A stretch of 64,000 bases of DNA from Streptohalobacillus salinus (GTDB taxonomy: Bacteria; Bacillota; Bacilli; Bacillales; Amphibacillaceae): the NCBI RefSeq assembly GCF_003201605.1, contig NZ_QJJR01000002.1, positions 93,804 through 157,803 of the forward strand. Reading direction: 5' to 3'. Positions 45,715-55,122 of this stretch are shown here, piece after piece; the first letter of the stretch is position 1; the number at the start of each line of letters is the position of its first letter. The translations under genes and the position numbers were made by a program. The notes beneath the pieces were generated by a model. The model searched no databases. It saw only the letters and a list, made by a program, of their open reading frames with translations, and was not told the origin of the DNA.

Positions 45715-46707
45715 TTACTCCTCTGTTAACATATCAGAAAACAGACCATAAACAAATGCTTCCGGATTAAACGGTTCAAGATCGGTCATTTTTTCACCGA
45801 GTCCAACGTATTTCACAGGAATATTTAATTCTTTACGAATTGCCAACACAATTCCGCCTTTAGCGGTACCATCAAGCTTTGTTAAGACAATCCCCGTTAC
45901 ATCTGTTGCTTCGGCAAAGGTTTTTGCTTGAATCAGCGCATTTTGACCAGTCGTCGCATCTAGTACTAATAGCACGTCATGAGGTGCGCCAGGTATTTCA
46001 CGTTCAATGACTCGTTTTACTTTCGTTAATTCATTCATTAAATTCACTTTGTTTTGTAAGCGACCTGCCGTATCACATAAAAGCACGTCAGCACCGCGAG
46101 ACTTAGCTGCTTTAATACCGTCAAACATGACCGCCGCCGGATCACTGCCTTCACTTTGCTTAATCACATCAACACCTACACGTTCTCCCCAAACTGAAAG
46201 TTGTTGGATTGCGCCAGCACGAAAGGTATCTCCAGCCACAAGCAAAACTTTTTTCCCTTCTTGTGAGAGTTGGTAAGCTAACTTACCAATTGATGTTGTT
46301 TTCCCTACACCATTCACACCTACAAATAAAATAACACTTAAATCGTTTTCTTGTAAATTAAGCGGGACTTGTTTACCAAAGTCTTCTCCTGCATAAATAG
46401 CTACCAGTTTTTCTGAAATCACTTCTTTTAGATCGCGGGCATCTTTGATATTTTGACGTTTGGCTTCCATCTCTAATTCTTCTACGAGTGTCATCACCGT
46501 ATTAACACCGACGTCAGCACTAATTAGAATTTCTTCTAAATCCTCAAAAAAATCCTCATCAACTTTACGGTAACGTGCAACGAGGTCATTTAGCTTCGTT
46601 GAAAACGATGCGCGCGTTTTTGATAATCCTTCTTTATACTTATCTGATATTTCTTCACTTTCCTTTGATTGCGCAAAGGTATCTTTTAATTTTTTAAAAA
46701 AACTCAT
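45715..46707 (-). CDS. ftsY: SRP receptor GTPase FtsY
   Basis: 330 residues from ATG 46707 (MSFFKKLKDTF), 6 bases after GAGGG; ATG 46710 adds one residue. Short N-terminal amphipathic helix, NG domain with GVNGVGKTTSIGKLA (about 130), DTAGRLQNK and TKLDGTAKGG. No long acidic A domain, as usual in Bacillus. Receives SRP-ribosome complexes at the membrane. 15 bases downstream of smc. Confidence 0.98.
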   Translation of the reverse strand: MSFFKKLKDTFAQSKESEEISDKYKEGLSKTRASFSTKLNDLVARYRKVDEDFFEDLEEILISADVGVNTVMTLVEELEMEAKRQNIKDARDLKEVISEKLVAIYAGEDFGKQVPLNLQENDLSVILFVGVNGVGKTTSIGKLAYQLSQEGKKVLLVAGDTFRAGAIQQLSVWGERVGVDVIKQSEGSDPAAVMFDGIKAAKSRGADVLLCDTAGRLQNKVNLMNELTKVKRVIEREIPGAPHDVLLVLDATTGQNALIQAKTFAEATDVTGIVLTKLDGTAKGGIVLAIRKELNIPVKYVGLGEKMTDLEPFNPEAFVYGLFSDMLTEE

Positions 46708-46724
46708 CATTATCCCTCTTTCTA

Positions 46725-49700
46725 CTATGATTCTAGCAATGCTTCTGTTTCAGCTAATTTAACAGAAACAAACCGTGAAACACCCGATTCTTGCATCGTT
46801 ACTCCATATAAAACATCTGCGCCTTCCATCGTGCCTTTACGGTGCGTGATTACGATGAATTGTGTTTCTTGGCTATAATCTTTTAAATAACGGCTAAACC
46901 GATCAACATTCGCTTCATCCAGCGCAGCTTCTACCTCATCCAATACACAAAACGGCACGGGTCGCACTCTCAAAATACTAAATAATAAAGCAATCGCTGT
47001 GAGGGCTCGTTCACCACCAGAAAGTAACGCCAATTGCTGCGCCTTTTTCCCTGGAGGTTGTGCTTTGATTTCAACACCTGTTTTTAATAAGTCAGTGGGG
47101 TCGGTTAGTTCTAGCGCCGCGTGACCACCACCAAACAGTTGCCGGAACACTTCTTCAAATTCTCCTTTAATTGCCATAAACGTCGAACGGAACCGTTTTT
47201 CCATTTCTTTGTCCATTTCATTTATAACTGCATATAGGGTTGCTTTTGCTTCATTCAAATCATCCCGTTGGGTTGTTAAAAAGGTAAACCGTTCATTAAT
47301 TCGTTCAAATTCATCGATTGCACCGAGATTAATTATGCCGAGCTCTTCAATGCCCTTTTTGATTAATTTCACTCGTTTTTTTGCTGTTTCGGTGTCTTCA
47401 ATCTCAGCTGTAGATTGTTTTAAACGTTCAAAGCTTGTTTCATAGGTCTCTTGCAAGTAATTCAGTTGATTCTCTAGTTCAACATCTAAACGGTTCGTTT
47501 TCACTTCCTGCATGCTTATTTGCTCGATGAGCGCCTGTTGTTTATTGCGATTTAATTTATAGGCATCTTCTTTTTCTTGCAATAAGGTTTGTAGTTGAAG
47601 TCGATATTCACGTTTTGATTGAATGTCTTTTAACACATCTGTCTTTTCTGCAGTTAAAGATGCAATTTCTTCTGAAAGCAATGTCTCAGAAACGGCTTTT
47701 TCTTCATCATCGATAAGCGTCTGATACAAGGCTTCATTTTCTTTTTGTTCGGCGAGGTAATTCGCTTCAGACCGTTTTAGATCATCACGCTTTTCAACTT
47801 GGTAGGCATATGATTTTTCGAGCGTCGCTTGTTGAATTTTCAATTGATTGATGGCGTCTTTATTTTTTTCACTGATTGTTTGGTGATTCTTACGCTGATC
47901 CTCCAGACCTGCAATCTTCTCTTTCACCTGTTCAATTTCAGCTTCACGGGTAGCTAAGTCTCTTTTTGCTTCAGTTAACTGTTTCGTGATCGCCTCTTTG
48001 TCTTGATCAAGATGATTTAGCGTTTGCTGCTCATTCTTCAACTGTTGTTGCTGATGTTTTAAGGTTAATGCCTTTTCATGATAGGCTTGTTCAACTTGAC
48101 GCAACTGTTGCGTGTGTTGATTTACTTTTTCTTCACATGTTGCTAATTTTCCCTCAACCTTTTTTTGTTCATCTTCTTTTTCGGAAATGTCGCTCAAGAA
48201 ACTATTCAAGCGCGTATGGTATGCGGATAACTTTTCAGTTAACGTTTGTAACTCTTGATCTCTAGAAAATAATGAAGAGCCATTTTTCTTCTGCGCACCA
48301 CCGGTCATTGAACCGCCAGGGTTGACTATGTCACCTTCTAAAGTGACAACACGGTATTTTCGATCAACAAGTCGCGCAATTGCGTTAGCATCCGCTAAAG
48401 ATTTCGCAATAATTGTATGGCCCAACAAATAGTCGAGGACATGCTGGTACCGTTTATCAATGGTGATGACTTCAGCAGCAATGGCAACAAACCCTGTTTG
48501 TTGTGTGAGTTTTGTTAAATAAGATGGAGCAACTGCACGACCACGGATGGATTCAAGCGGATAAAATGTCGCTCGCCCTGCATTTGCTGTTTTCAAAAAC
48601 GCAATTGCTTCACGGGCTGCTTTTTCTGTCTCAACAATAACGTGTTGAGCTTGCCCGCCAATAGCGGTTTCTATAGCTGTCATGTACGCTTTCGGAATGT
48701 CAATTAACTCAATGACCGCTCCGATCACCCCTGCTACTTCTTTTTTGTCACGGGCTGCTAAAACAGCTTTTACTCCTTGGAAAAAACCTTGAAAACTATC
48801 TTTCATCTCCGTTAAGACATCCTTACGCGATTCAAGTTTATCGATTGTCCGGTTGGCTTCTTGTTGCTTTTGATACATATCCGTCAAGGTCGTACGAAGC
48901 ATTTCATGATCATGCTTTAAAGCTTCGTACGCTGAGTTCAGCTCAGTTTTAACGCTCTCTTCTTGTTTAAAGGAGACTTGCAATTGCTCAACTTCATCGC
49001 GAAGCGTTAGTTGTCTTGCTTCCTGTTCATGAACTTGCGTTTTGTTTGCAATTGAACGTTCATTCAGTTGCTTTAATTGATCTGTTGATGATTGCATCGT
49101 ATGTTTCAAGCGTGCGACATCGTTCAACAAATCAATGTAGTCGCTTTTACTGTTTTCGATCGATCGATCGAGGTCACTTGTGGTTAACGATGCCTGTTTT
49201 TCTTTTTCCTTTAATTGCTGTTTAATGCCTTCTCGTTCCTCAGCTAATTGATCTGTTTTTTTCGTTTCTCGTTCCACCTCTGTCCGTAATTTGGCTAAAG
49301 TGGTTTTTAACTGATTACGTTCGTGTTCAACTTTATCTTTATTCTCACGCGTGTATTTCTTACGTTCAAGCCAAACATTTTTTTCACCGGTCTTTTTTTC
49401 AATCAATTCAGTGATTCGCAATAAGTCTTGTTGCAGTGACTGTACCGTTTGTTCAGCGCTTTCCATTTCAGACTGCGTGTTGTCAATTTCGGTTTCTTCT
49501 TTACCTAAGCTAATCGAAAAAGCCGTACGCTTATCTTTTAATGTCGCTAACGTTTGACTCATTTCTTTCCAATCTTCATGCATGTTCGCGATATCTGTGC
49601 GTAACAGTTTCAATTCCGTCTCTTTCAATTCTTTTTTCTTCGCCAAATAGTCTTTAGCTATCGATGCCTGTTCAGCTAAAGGTTCACGTTGTGTTTCAAT

Positions 49701-50291
49701 TTCATTCAAAATATCTTCGACGCGGTGCAAGTTATCTTCCGTTTCAATCAACTTGAACTCTGCTTTTTTCTTGCGGTTTTTATATTTCAAAACACCTGCT
49801 GCTTCTTCAAAAATACTACGGCGTTCTTCTGCCTTAGAACTTAAAATTTCTTCAACTTTCCCTTGACTAATGATTGAGAAAGCTTCTCGACCGAGGCCAG
49901 AATCTAGGAACAGATCAACAATATCTTTTAATCGACATGATTCTTTATTAATATAAAATTCACTGTCTCCCGACCGATACACACGTCGTGTCACACTGAT
50001 TTCCTTATAGTCAAGCGGTAACGATTGACTTTCATTATTGAGCGTCAAAGTTACTTCAGCCATGTTTAATGCTTTGCGTGTATCACTTCCTTGAAAAATG
50101 ATATCTTCCATCTTCGTTCCGCGCAATGATTTTGCTGATTGTTCACCTAATACCCAACGAATCGCATCCGTGACATTACTTTTCCCGCTTCCGTTTGGAC
50201 CTACCACTGCGGTAACCCCTGGAACAAAATCAACCGATATTTTTTCTGCAAAAGATTTAAAACCAACTGATTCTAGTCGTTTTAAGTACAT
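46725..50291 (-). CDS. smc: Chromosome partition protein Smc
   Basis: 1188 residues from ATG 50291 with AGGTGA 5 bases upstream; ATG 50300 would disturb that spacing. N-terminal ATPase half with GPNGSGKSNVTDAIRWVLGE (about 32-51), two long coiled coils, a hinge (about 510-670; VAGVIGAVIELIDIPKAY, GGSMTGGA), and the C-terminal half with LSGGERALTAIALL and Walker B FCVLDEVEAALDEANV. Condenses and segregates DNA with ScpAB. In order rnc-smc-ftsY, though here rnc is cut off by a terminator and DUF1128. Confidence 0.98.
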   Translation of the reverse strand: MYLKRLESVGFKSFAEKISVDFVPGVTAVVGPNGSGKSNVTDAIRWVLGEQSAKSLRGTKMEDIIFQGSDTRKALNMAEVTLTLNNESQSLPLDYKEISVTRRVYRSGDSEFYINKESCRLKDIVDLFLDSGLGREAFSIISQGKVEEILSSKAEERRSIFEEAAGVLKYKNRKKKAEFKLIETEDNLHRVEDILNEIETQREPLAEQASIAKDYLAKKKELKETELKLLRTDIANMHEDWKEMSQTLATLKDKRTAFSISLGKEETEIDNTQSEMESAEQTVQSLQQDLLRITELIEKKTGEKNVWLERKKYTRENKDKVEHERNQLKTTLAKLRTEVERETKKTDQLAEEREGIKQQLKEKEKQASLTTSDLDRSIENSKSDYIDLLNDVARLKHTMQSSTDQLKQLNERSIANKTQVHEQEARQLTLRDEVEQLQVSFKQEESVKTELNSAYEALKHDHEMLRTTLTDMYQKQQEANRTIDKLESRKDVLTEMKDSFQGFFQGVKAVLAARDKKEVAGVIGAVIELIDIPKAYMTAIETAIGGQAQHVIVETEKAAREAIAFLKTANAGRATFYPLESIRGRAVAPSYLTKLTQQTGFVAIAAEVITIDKRYQHVLDYLLGHTIIAKSLADANAIARLVDRKYRVVTLEGDIVNPGGSMTGGAQKKNGSSLFSRDQELQTLTEKLSAYHTRLNSFLSDISEKEDEQKKVEGKLATCEEKVNQHTQQLRQVEQAYHEKALTLKHQQQQLKNEQQTLNHLDQDKEAITKQLTEAKRDLATREAEIEQVKEKIAGLEDQRKNHQTISEKNKDAINQLKIQQATLEKSYAYQVEKRDDLKRSEANYLAEQKENEALYQTLIDDEEKAVSETLLSEEIASLTAEKTDVLKDIQSKREYRLQLQTLLQEKEDAYKLNRNKQQALIEQISMQEVKTNRLDVELENQLNYLQETYETSFERLKQSTAEIEDTETAKKRVKLIKKGIEELGIINLGAIDEFERINERFTFLTTQRDDLNEAKATLYAVINEMDKEMEKRFRSTFMAIKGEFEEVFRQLFGGGHAALELTDPTDLLKTGVEIKAQPPGKKAQQLALLSGGERALTAIALLFSILRVRPVPFCVLDEVEAALDEANVDRFSRYLKDYSQETQFIVITHRKGTMEGADVLYGVTMQESGVSRFVSVKLAETEALLES

Positions 50292-50409
50292 AGCGCTCAC
50301 CTGTTTCAGTTATATTCTGTCTTACAATGGTTTCTTTTTAGCAGGATTTATCTTATCATAGTATCCATGCTAGACTAAAGGATTAAATAATTGGAGGAGG
50401 GACAATCAA

Positions 50410-50634
50410 TTGGACTTATCACAACCAACTCAAGCAAATCTCGAATATGTATTAAATGGATTAGCTAAAAAAGTAAACATTGTTAATGAGGGTTTACTTA
50501 ATCCCGAAGATTATGATTTAAATCAATATGAAGAATTGAAAATGCTCTACGATTACTGCATGCGACAGCAGCATCTATCCGTTTCTGAGACCGAAGCATT
50601 TGTCGATACATTAAAAAAATGTCGTAAAGCTTAA
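50410..50634 (+). CDS. DUF1128 family protein (TTG start)
   Basis: 74 residues from TTG 50410 with GGAGGAGGG 8 bases upstream. The sequence LSQPTQANLEYVLNGLAKKV with GLLNPEDYDL is typical of DUF1128, short helical cytosolic proteins of Bacillota (YfkK in B. subtilis). Function unknown. One of only two plus-strand genes; divergent from smc (119-base gap) and convergent with rnc, an insertion into the usual rnc-smc order. Confidence 0.85.
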   Translation: MDLSQPTQANLEYVLNGLAKKVNIVNEGLLNPEDYDLNQYEELKMLYDYCMRQQHLSVSETEAFVDTLKKCRKA

Positions 50635-50638
50635 TAAG

Positions 50639-50690
50639 CGTTGGCTCGCTATTATGAGTAAATCATAACGACGAGCCAACGTTTATTTTT
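50639..50690. terminator. Bidirectional terminator between DUF1128 and rnc
   Basis: Arms CGTTGGCTCG (50639-50648) and CGAGCCAACG (50672-50681), with an inner TTATGA/TCATAA stem. On plus it is followed by TTTATTTTT; on minus by CTTATTAAGC, so it should work best for the DUF1128 gene. Confidence 0.8.
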
Positions 50691-51378
50691 AAGAATTGAC
50701 TTTGTGTTTATCGAGCGCTTTCTTTGCCGCGCGTTGTTCGGCTTCTTTCTTCGTTCTCCCATGGCCTTTTCCAGTAACTTCTTGATTTATCTTGACGTGA
50801 GCGACAAATTCACGATCGTGAGCTGGGCCGTGCTCAGCAACAATTTCGTATTCAATTTCAGCATGTTTATTTTGTTGAATCAACTCTTGCAACTGACTCT
50901 TATAGTCAAGTGCATGAGAGAATGCCCCTTCTTTTACTTTGGGATAGACATGCTGTTTTAAAAACGAAACCACAACTTCAAAACCTTGATCAAGATACAA
51001 TGCACCGATAAACGCTTCAAAAACATCGGCTAGCAAGGCGGGACGTTGTCGTCCACCTGTTCGTTCTTCACCCTTACCTAAAAGAACATATTGATCAAAA
51101 TGTAAGTCTTTAGCAAATTTCACTAGTGCTGGTTCGCAAACAATGGACGCACGTAACTTAGTCAATTCACCTTCCGCTTTGTTCGGATACGTTCGATATA
51201 AGTACTGCGAAATACCTAATTCTAGTACTGCATCACCAAGGAATTCCAACCGCTCATTATCTTGTTGAATTCGATTTTTATGCTCATTGACATAAGATGA
51301 GTGCGTAAAGGCTTGTTCTAAAATCCTTTGATCGGTAAAGAAGATATTCAATTCTTTTTGCAAACTATCAAATTTCAT
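50689..51378 (-). CDS. rnc: Ribonuclease III
   Basis: 229 residues. Signature [20 protein letters not shown] (about 40-60) with catalytic acidic residues, second acidic site [16 protein letters not shown], and a C-terminal dsRNA-binding domain (about 155-225, [20 protein letters not shown]). Processes rRNA and dsRNA. AAGGAGG upstream of ATG 51378. Confidence 0.98.
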   Translation of the reverse strand: MKFDSLQKELNIFFTDQRILEQAFTHSSYVNEHKNRIQQDNERLEFLGDAVLELGISQYLYRTYPNKAEGELTKLRASIVCEPALVKFAKDLHFDQYVLLGKGEERTGGRQRPALLADVFEAFIGALYLDQGFEVVVSFLKQHVYPKVKEGAFSHALDYKSQLQELIQQNKHAEIEYEIVAEHGPAHDREFVAHVKINQEVTGKGHGRTKKEAEQRAAKKALDKHKVNS

Positions 51379-51413
51379 TTTTTATCCACCTCCTTTTCAG
51401 TTATTCCCTTTAT

Positions 51414-51442
51414 ATATTATCTGTTCTCTGTCAAAAATGCAA
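51414..51442 (-). promoter_or_regulatory. Possible rnc promoter
   Basis: On minus: TTGCAT (51437-51442), 17 bases, TAATAT (51414-51419). The -35 touches the base of the acpP terminator. Needed because that terminator would cut rnc off from the fab operon. Confidence 0.45.
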
Positions 51443-51470
51443 AGGTCTCGTAAAAATTTACGAGACCTTT
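51441..51470 (-). terminator. Intrinsic terminator after acpP
   Basis: AAAGGTCTCGTAAA and TTTACGAGACCTTT, 14-bp perfect arms round a 2-base centre (a near-perfect 30-base palindrome), then GCATTTTTG on minus. Twelve bases past the acpP stop. Confidence 0.75.
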
Positions 51471-51481
51471 TACAATTATTT

Positions 51482-51715
51482 TTAAGCTTGGCTGTTTATG
51501 TAGTTTACAGCGTCTGCTACAGTTTTAATGTTTTCTGCTTCTTCATCAGCGATTTCCATATCGAACTCATCTTCTAATTCCATTACAAGTTCTACAACAT
51601 CTAATGAATCTGCTTCTAAGTCATCTTTAAAAGAAGCCTCCATTGTTACTTTATCCTCTTCTACATCTAAACGGTCCACAACGATTTTCTTAACACGGTC
51701 GAAAGTGTCTGCCAT
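51482..51715 (-). CDS. acpP: Acyl carrier protein
   Basis: 77 residues from ATG 51715 with AAAGGAGGTGA 6 bases upstream; ATG 51721 abuts that site. Phosphopantetheine attachment Ser in [18 protein letters not shown] (DSLD, about 36). Highly acidic, as usual. Carries growing acyl chains for FabD, FabG and PlsX encoded upstream. Confidence 0.98.
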   Translation of the reverse strand: MADTFDRVKKIVVDRLDVEEDKVTMEASFKDDLEADSLDVVELVMELEDEFDMEIADEEAENIKTVADAVNYINSQA

Positions 51716-51762
51716 TTCCATTCACCTCCTTTCAAAATGTATAATGATTGTTATCCTCATAC

Positions 51763-52497
51763 CTATATTGCCATACCACCATCGACAGAAAGTGTCTGTC
51801 CTGTAATATATGACGCTGCATCAGAAGCTAAGAATCGAACAGCTTGAGCAATGTCCTTTGGCTCCCCTAAACGATGCAATGGAATATGACTCAACAAGTT
51901 ATCTTTTGTTTCTTGATCCAATTGATCTGTCATGTCTGTTGTAATAAACCCTGGTGCTACGGCATTCACTCTTATGTTTCTGGCTGCCAACTCTTTCGCT
52001 GCTGTTTTTGTCATCCCCACAACACCGGATTTAGCTGCTACATAATTGAGTTGCCCAGGATTCCCTGTCAACCCAACAACGGAAGACATATTGATAATCA
52101 CCCCAGCTTTTTGCTTCATCATTTGCCGCGTAACTGCTTTCATACAAAGAAAGACACCTTTTAGATTAATATCTATTACATCATCAAATTCTGACTCTTT
52201 CATACGCATCAATAAATTATCACGGGTAATTCCAGCATTGTTGACCAAGACATCAACGGATCCAAACGTATCAATGGTCTGTTTGACCATCGCTTTAACT
52301 TGATCACTATTGGATACATCTGCCTGCACCACTAATGCCTGTCCACCTAACGTGCTAACTTCTTCAGCAACCGCTTCTGCTTTTTCTTTATTGCCTTGAT
52401 AATTAATCACAACTTGATAGCCATCGTTCGCAAGTGTGAGCGCTACTTCACGACCAATCCCGCGAGACGCACCTGTAATAATTGCAACTTTTGACAA
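51763..52497 (-). CDS. fabG: 3-oxoacyl-ACP reductase FabG (TTG start)
   Basis: 244 residues from TTG 52497 ([15 protein letters not shown]) with AAGGAGG 8 bases upstream and inside the end of fabD. Short-chain dehydrogenase: TGASRGIG cofactor motif, NNAG, catalytic Ser ([11 protein letters not shown]), [10 protein letters not shown] (Tyr/Lys). NADPH-dependent reduction in fatty acid elongation. Confidence 0.97.
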   Translation of the reverse strand: MSKVAIITGASRGIGREVALTLANDGYQVVINYQGNKEKAEAVAEEVSTLGGQALVVQADVSNSDQVKAMVKQTIDTFGSVDVLVNNAGITRDNLLMRMKESEFDDVIDINLKGVFLCMKAVTRQMMKQKAGVIINMSSVVGLTGNPGQLNYVAAKSGVVGMTKTAAKELAARNIRVNAVAPGFITTDMTDQLDQETKDNLLSHIPLHRLGEPKDIAQAVRFLASDAASYITGQTLSVDGGMAI

Positions 52498-52498
52498 A

Positions 52499-53437
52499 TC
52501 ATTCGCCTCCTTCTCTATACCAATCGATAAAGGTCGTAAACGATTCTGTATCTTCAATCGCAAAGATCGTTTGACGTCGATTTATTTTCTTAACTAATCC
52601 AGAAAGAACTTTTTTGTTGCCAACTTCCACAAAAGCATCAACACCCTCATCAATGAGCGCTGTGATACTCTCTTCAAAGCGTACTTTATGATACAACTGT
52701 TCTTCTAGTCGTTGTTTAATAGCTGAAACCGATTGGATGGGAGCAGCCGTCACATTTGCATAAACAGTGGGACCTGGCGTATGAAAGGTTGCATCATCCA
52801 AGACTTTTTTAAATGCTGTTGCGACTGGACGCATAAAGCTTGAGTGAAAAGGTCCGCTTACATCAAGTGGTAAAACACGTTTTGCTCCTTTTGCTTTTAA
52901 TGGAGCTATTAATGCATCAATATCTGCTTTTACACCTGAGATTACAATTTGTCCTGGACAGTTTAAGTTCGCAACTTCCACTTGCTTCTTGTCCTCATCA
53001 ATCACAGACTGAATCGTTGTTTCATCCAATCCGAGTACAGCAGCCATCCCACCTTTACCTTCCGGATCGGCATCTTTCATTAATTGACCTCGCGTACGAA
53101 CCAATCTTAAGGCATCGTTTCGTGATAAAACACCACTAGATACCAACGCACTATATTCACCAAGGCTATGACCAAGTACAGCATGAGGTTTAATGCCTTC
53201 TGCTTTGAGTAACTGGTCAATTGCGCTACTAAGTAAGACAAGCGCCGGTTGAGCAATATCGGTTGCTGTAAGGGCTTCTTGAGGACCATTTAACATGATA
53301 TCAGACAGTGGTAAATCTAACAGATCATCTGCTTCAGTGAAAATTTGTTTTATTTCGTCATTTGAGTGATAAAAACTCTGTCCCATTCCAACTGCTTGGG
53401 AACCTTGTCCCGGAAACATAAATACAATTTTCTTCAC
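52499..53437 (-). CDS. fabD: Malonyl-CoA:ACP transacylase FabD (GTG start)
   Basis: 312 residues from GTG 53437 with GAGGAGG 6 bases upstream; the longer frame would overlap plsX heavily. [12 protein letters not shown] at the N-terminus, catalytic Ser in [12 protein letters not shown] (about 90) and His in GPFHSSFM (about 198). Supplies malonyl-ACP. The plsX stop ends one base before this start. Confidence 0.97.
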   Translation of the reverse strand: MKKIVFMFPGQGSQAVGMGQSFYHSNDEIKQIFTEADDLLDLPLSDIMLNGPQEALTATDIAQPALVLLSSAIDQLLKAEGIKPHAVLGHSLGEYSALVSSGVLSRNDALRLVRTRGQLMKDADPEGKGGMAAVLGLDETTIQSVIDEDKKQVEVANLNCPGQIVISGVKADIDALIAPLKAKGAKRVLPLDVSGPFHSSFMRPVATAFKKVLDDATFHTPGPTVYANVTAAPIQSVSAIKQRLEEQLYHKVRFEESITALIDEGVDAFVEVGNKKVLSGLVKKINRRQTIFAIEDTESFTTFIDWYREGGE

Positions 53438-53438
53438 G

Positions 53439-54440
53439 TTATTCCTCCTCGACCTGATGAAGTTCTGCCATGGTTTCTGCAATTGTTTCGGTAACCCGGT
53501 GTTCCACCATTGTTACTGTCTGTCTAATTGCACTAAAGATCGCTCGTGGGTTGGAAGAGCCATGCGCCTTTACAACAGGTGCTTTTAAACCAAATAATAA
53601 GGCACCACCGTATTCTGCATAATCCAATTCATTTTTCAATGCCTTTAAATCCTTTTTTAACACAAGGGCTGCTATTTTAGTTTTTAACGATGACATAAAT
53701 GTTTTCTTAAGCATTGAGAACATCATCATCGCTGTACCTTCAACAGTTTTTAATGCAACATTGCCACTAAAACCATCCGTGACAACAACATCAAATTGAC
53801 CACTCAATAGGTCGCGCGCTTCAACATTCCCAACAAAATTAATGGGTGCCTCTTTTAATAAATCAAACGCTTGTTTCGTTAATTCTGTACCTTTTCCATC
53901 TTCAGTTCCCACGTTCAGCAAACCTACTCTTGGTTTGTTGACGCCTCTCACCTTTTCGGCGTAAATAGACCCCATGATGCCGTATTGCATCAAATGTTTT
54001 GCTTTTGCTTCAACATTTGCACCAACATCCAATAAAACAAATCCTTTTTTATCAACAGTCGGTAAGGTTGGACTTAGCGCAGGTCTTTCAACCCCTTTTA
54101 TCCGACCAACTTGGAAGAGACCCGCACTCATAAGTGCTCCTGTGTTCCCAGCTGAGATACAAGCATCCGCACGTTTTTCTTTCACTTCTTTCGCCATTAA
54201 TACCAGTGATGCATCTTTCTTTTTCCTTACCGCACGCACGGGCTCATCATCGCTTGAAATTACTGTTGTCGTATGTATAATATCTATTCGTGTTTTATCT
54301 GTTAGAAAGGGATTAATTTTTTCTTCATCACCCACCAAAGTTATTTCCAATTGTTCAAAGGTCTCAATTGCCATCATGGCACCCTCAACAATTGCTTTTG
54401 GCGCATGATCACCACCCATTGCATCAATCACTATTTTCAT
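53439..54440 (-). CDS. plsX: Acyl-ACP:phosphate acyltransferase PlsX
   Basis: 333 residues. [20 protein letters not shown] start, [34 protein letters not shown]. Makes acyl-phosphate for PlsY in phospholipid synthesis. GGGAGGTAA before ATG 54440. Second gene of the fapR operon. Confidence 0.98.
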   Translation of the reverse strand: MKIVIDAMGGDHAPKAIVEGAMMAIETFEQLEITLVGDEEKINPFLTDKTRIDIIHTTTVISSDDEPVRAVRKKKDASLVLMAKEVKEKRADACISAGNTGALMSAGLFQVGRIKGVERPALSPTLPTVDKKGFVLLDVGANVEAKAKHLMQYGIMGSIYAEKVRGVNKPRVGLLNVGTEDGKGTELTKQAFDLLKEAPINFVGNVEARDLLSGQFDVVVTDGFSGNVALKTVEGTAMMMFSMLKKTFMSSLKTKIAALVLKKDLKALKNELDYAEYGGALLFGLKAPVVKAHGSSNPRAIFSAIRQTVTMVEHRVTETIAETMAELHQVEEE

Positions 54441-54466
54441 CAGGTTTACCTCCCTTGTAATCCTTA

Positions 54467-55030
54467 TTATTTTTCTTCTTGTCGATACATGATAAACTGC
54501 CCGCTAAAGACCCGTTCAGATTCGACAAAACTGTCCACAATAACCTCTGTACGATGCGGCTTATCTGTTTCAATAATTTGCGCTTTAGCAACCACCCGTT
54601 CACCTTCTCTTACTTGGCGGGTAAACTTAATTTCGGCTTTTTCCGTTAAAGCTAGCTCGTTGTCAATAACTGCGACCGCCAATGAGTTTGCTTGCGCAAA
54701 TAAATGATGGCCCCTTGCAATGTCATTGCGGGTAAACACATGATCTTTCGTAATGTCTAATATCGAGATGGCCCGTTTATCTAACTCAAGGTCAATAATC
54801 TCACCAATCACATCATCTAATGGCAAAGCTTTCACCGTTTCATTCCATTGAACGGTGGCGACACTTTTAATTCGCTCCCGAAGTTCCGGGATCGATAGTT
54901 CCATCCGGTCAAGTCGAATGGTTTGGATACTGACCTTAAAAAAATCAGCCAGTGCCTCATCTGTAATAAATGGTGTCTCCTCAATTTTATCTTTTAATCG
55001 TTCTTGTCTAATTTTTTTAGGTAAACGCAT
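54467..55030 (-). CDS. fapR: Fatty acid and phospholipid biosynthesis repressor FapR
   Basis: 187 residues from ATG 55030 with GGTGGTGA 4 bases upstream. N-terminal helix-turn-helix (about 18-45, [20 protein letters not shown]) and C-terminal hotdog domain (about 80-185) that binds malonyl-CoA: [32 protein letters not shown]. Malonyl-CoA releases it from DNA. First gene of fapR-plsX-fabD-fabG-acpP, with a FapR site in its own promoter. Confidence 0.97.
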   Translation of the reverse strand: MRLPKKIRQERLKDKIEETPFITDEALADFFKVSIQTIRLDRMELSIPELRERIKSVATVQWNETVKALPLDDVIGEIIDLELDKRAISILDITKDHVFTRNDIARGHHLFAQANSLAVAVIDNELALTEKAEIKFTRQVREGERVVAKAQIIETDKPHRTEVIVDSFVESERVFSGQFIMYRQEEK

Positions 55031-55060
55031 TTTTTCACCACCTAAGTTAGTCCGTTTCAT

Positions 55061-55115
55061 TCATCCTATGACTAGGTACTAATAGTAATATATATGTTTT
55101 CCTCGGGTTTTGCAA
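55061..55115 (-). promoter_or_regulatory. fapR promoter and FapR operator
   Basis: On minus: TTGCAA (55110-55115), 17 bases, TATATT (55087-55092), then TTAGTACCTAGTCATAGGAT (55082 down to 55063), which fits the FapR box core TTAGTACCTAG as I recall it, with a degenerate right arm. The site overlaps the expected transcription start, suiting autorepression. Confidence 0.8.
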
Positions 55116-55122
55116 GTCTAAA

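Noticed and set aside
50300-50409. Divergent promoters for smc and DUF1128
   Set aside because: Only partial hexamers with poor spacing were found; both genes must have promoters here but I cannot place them.
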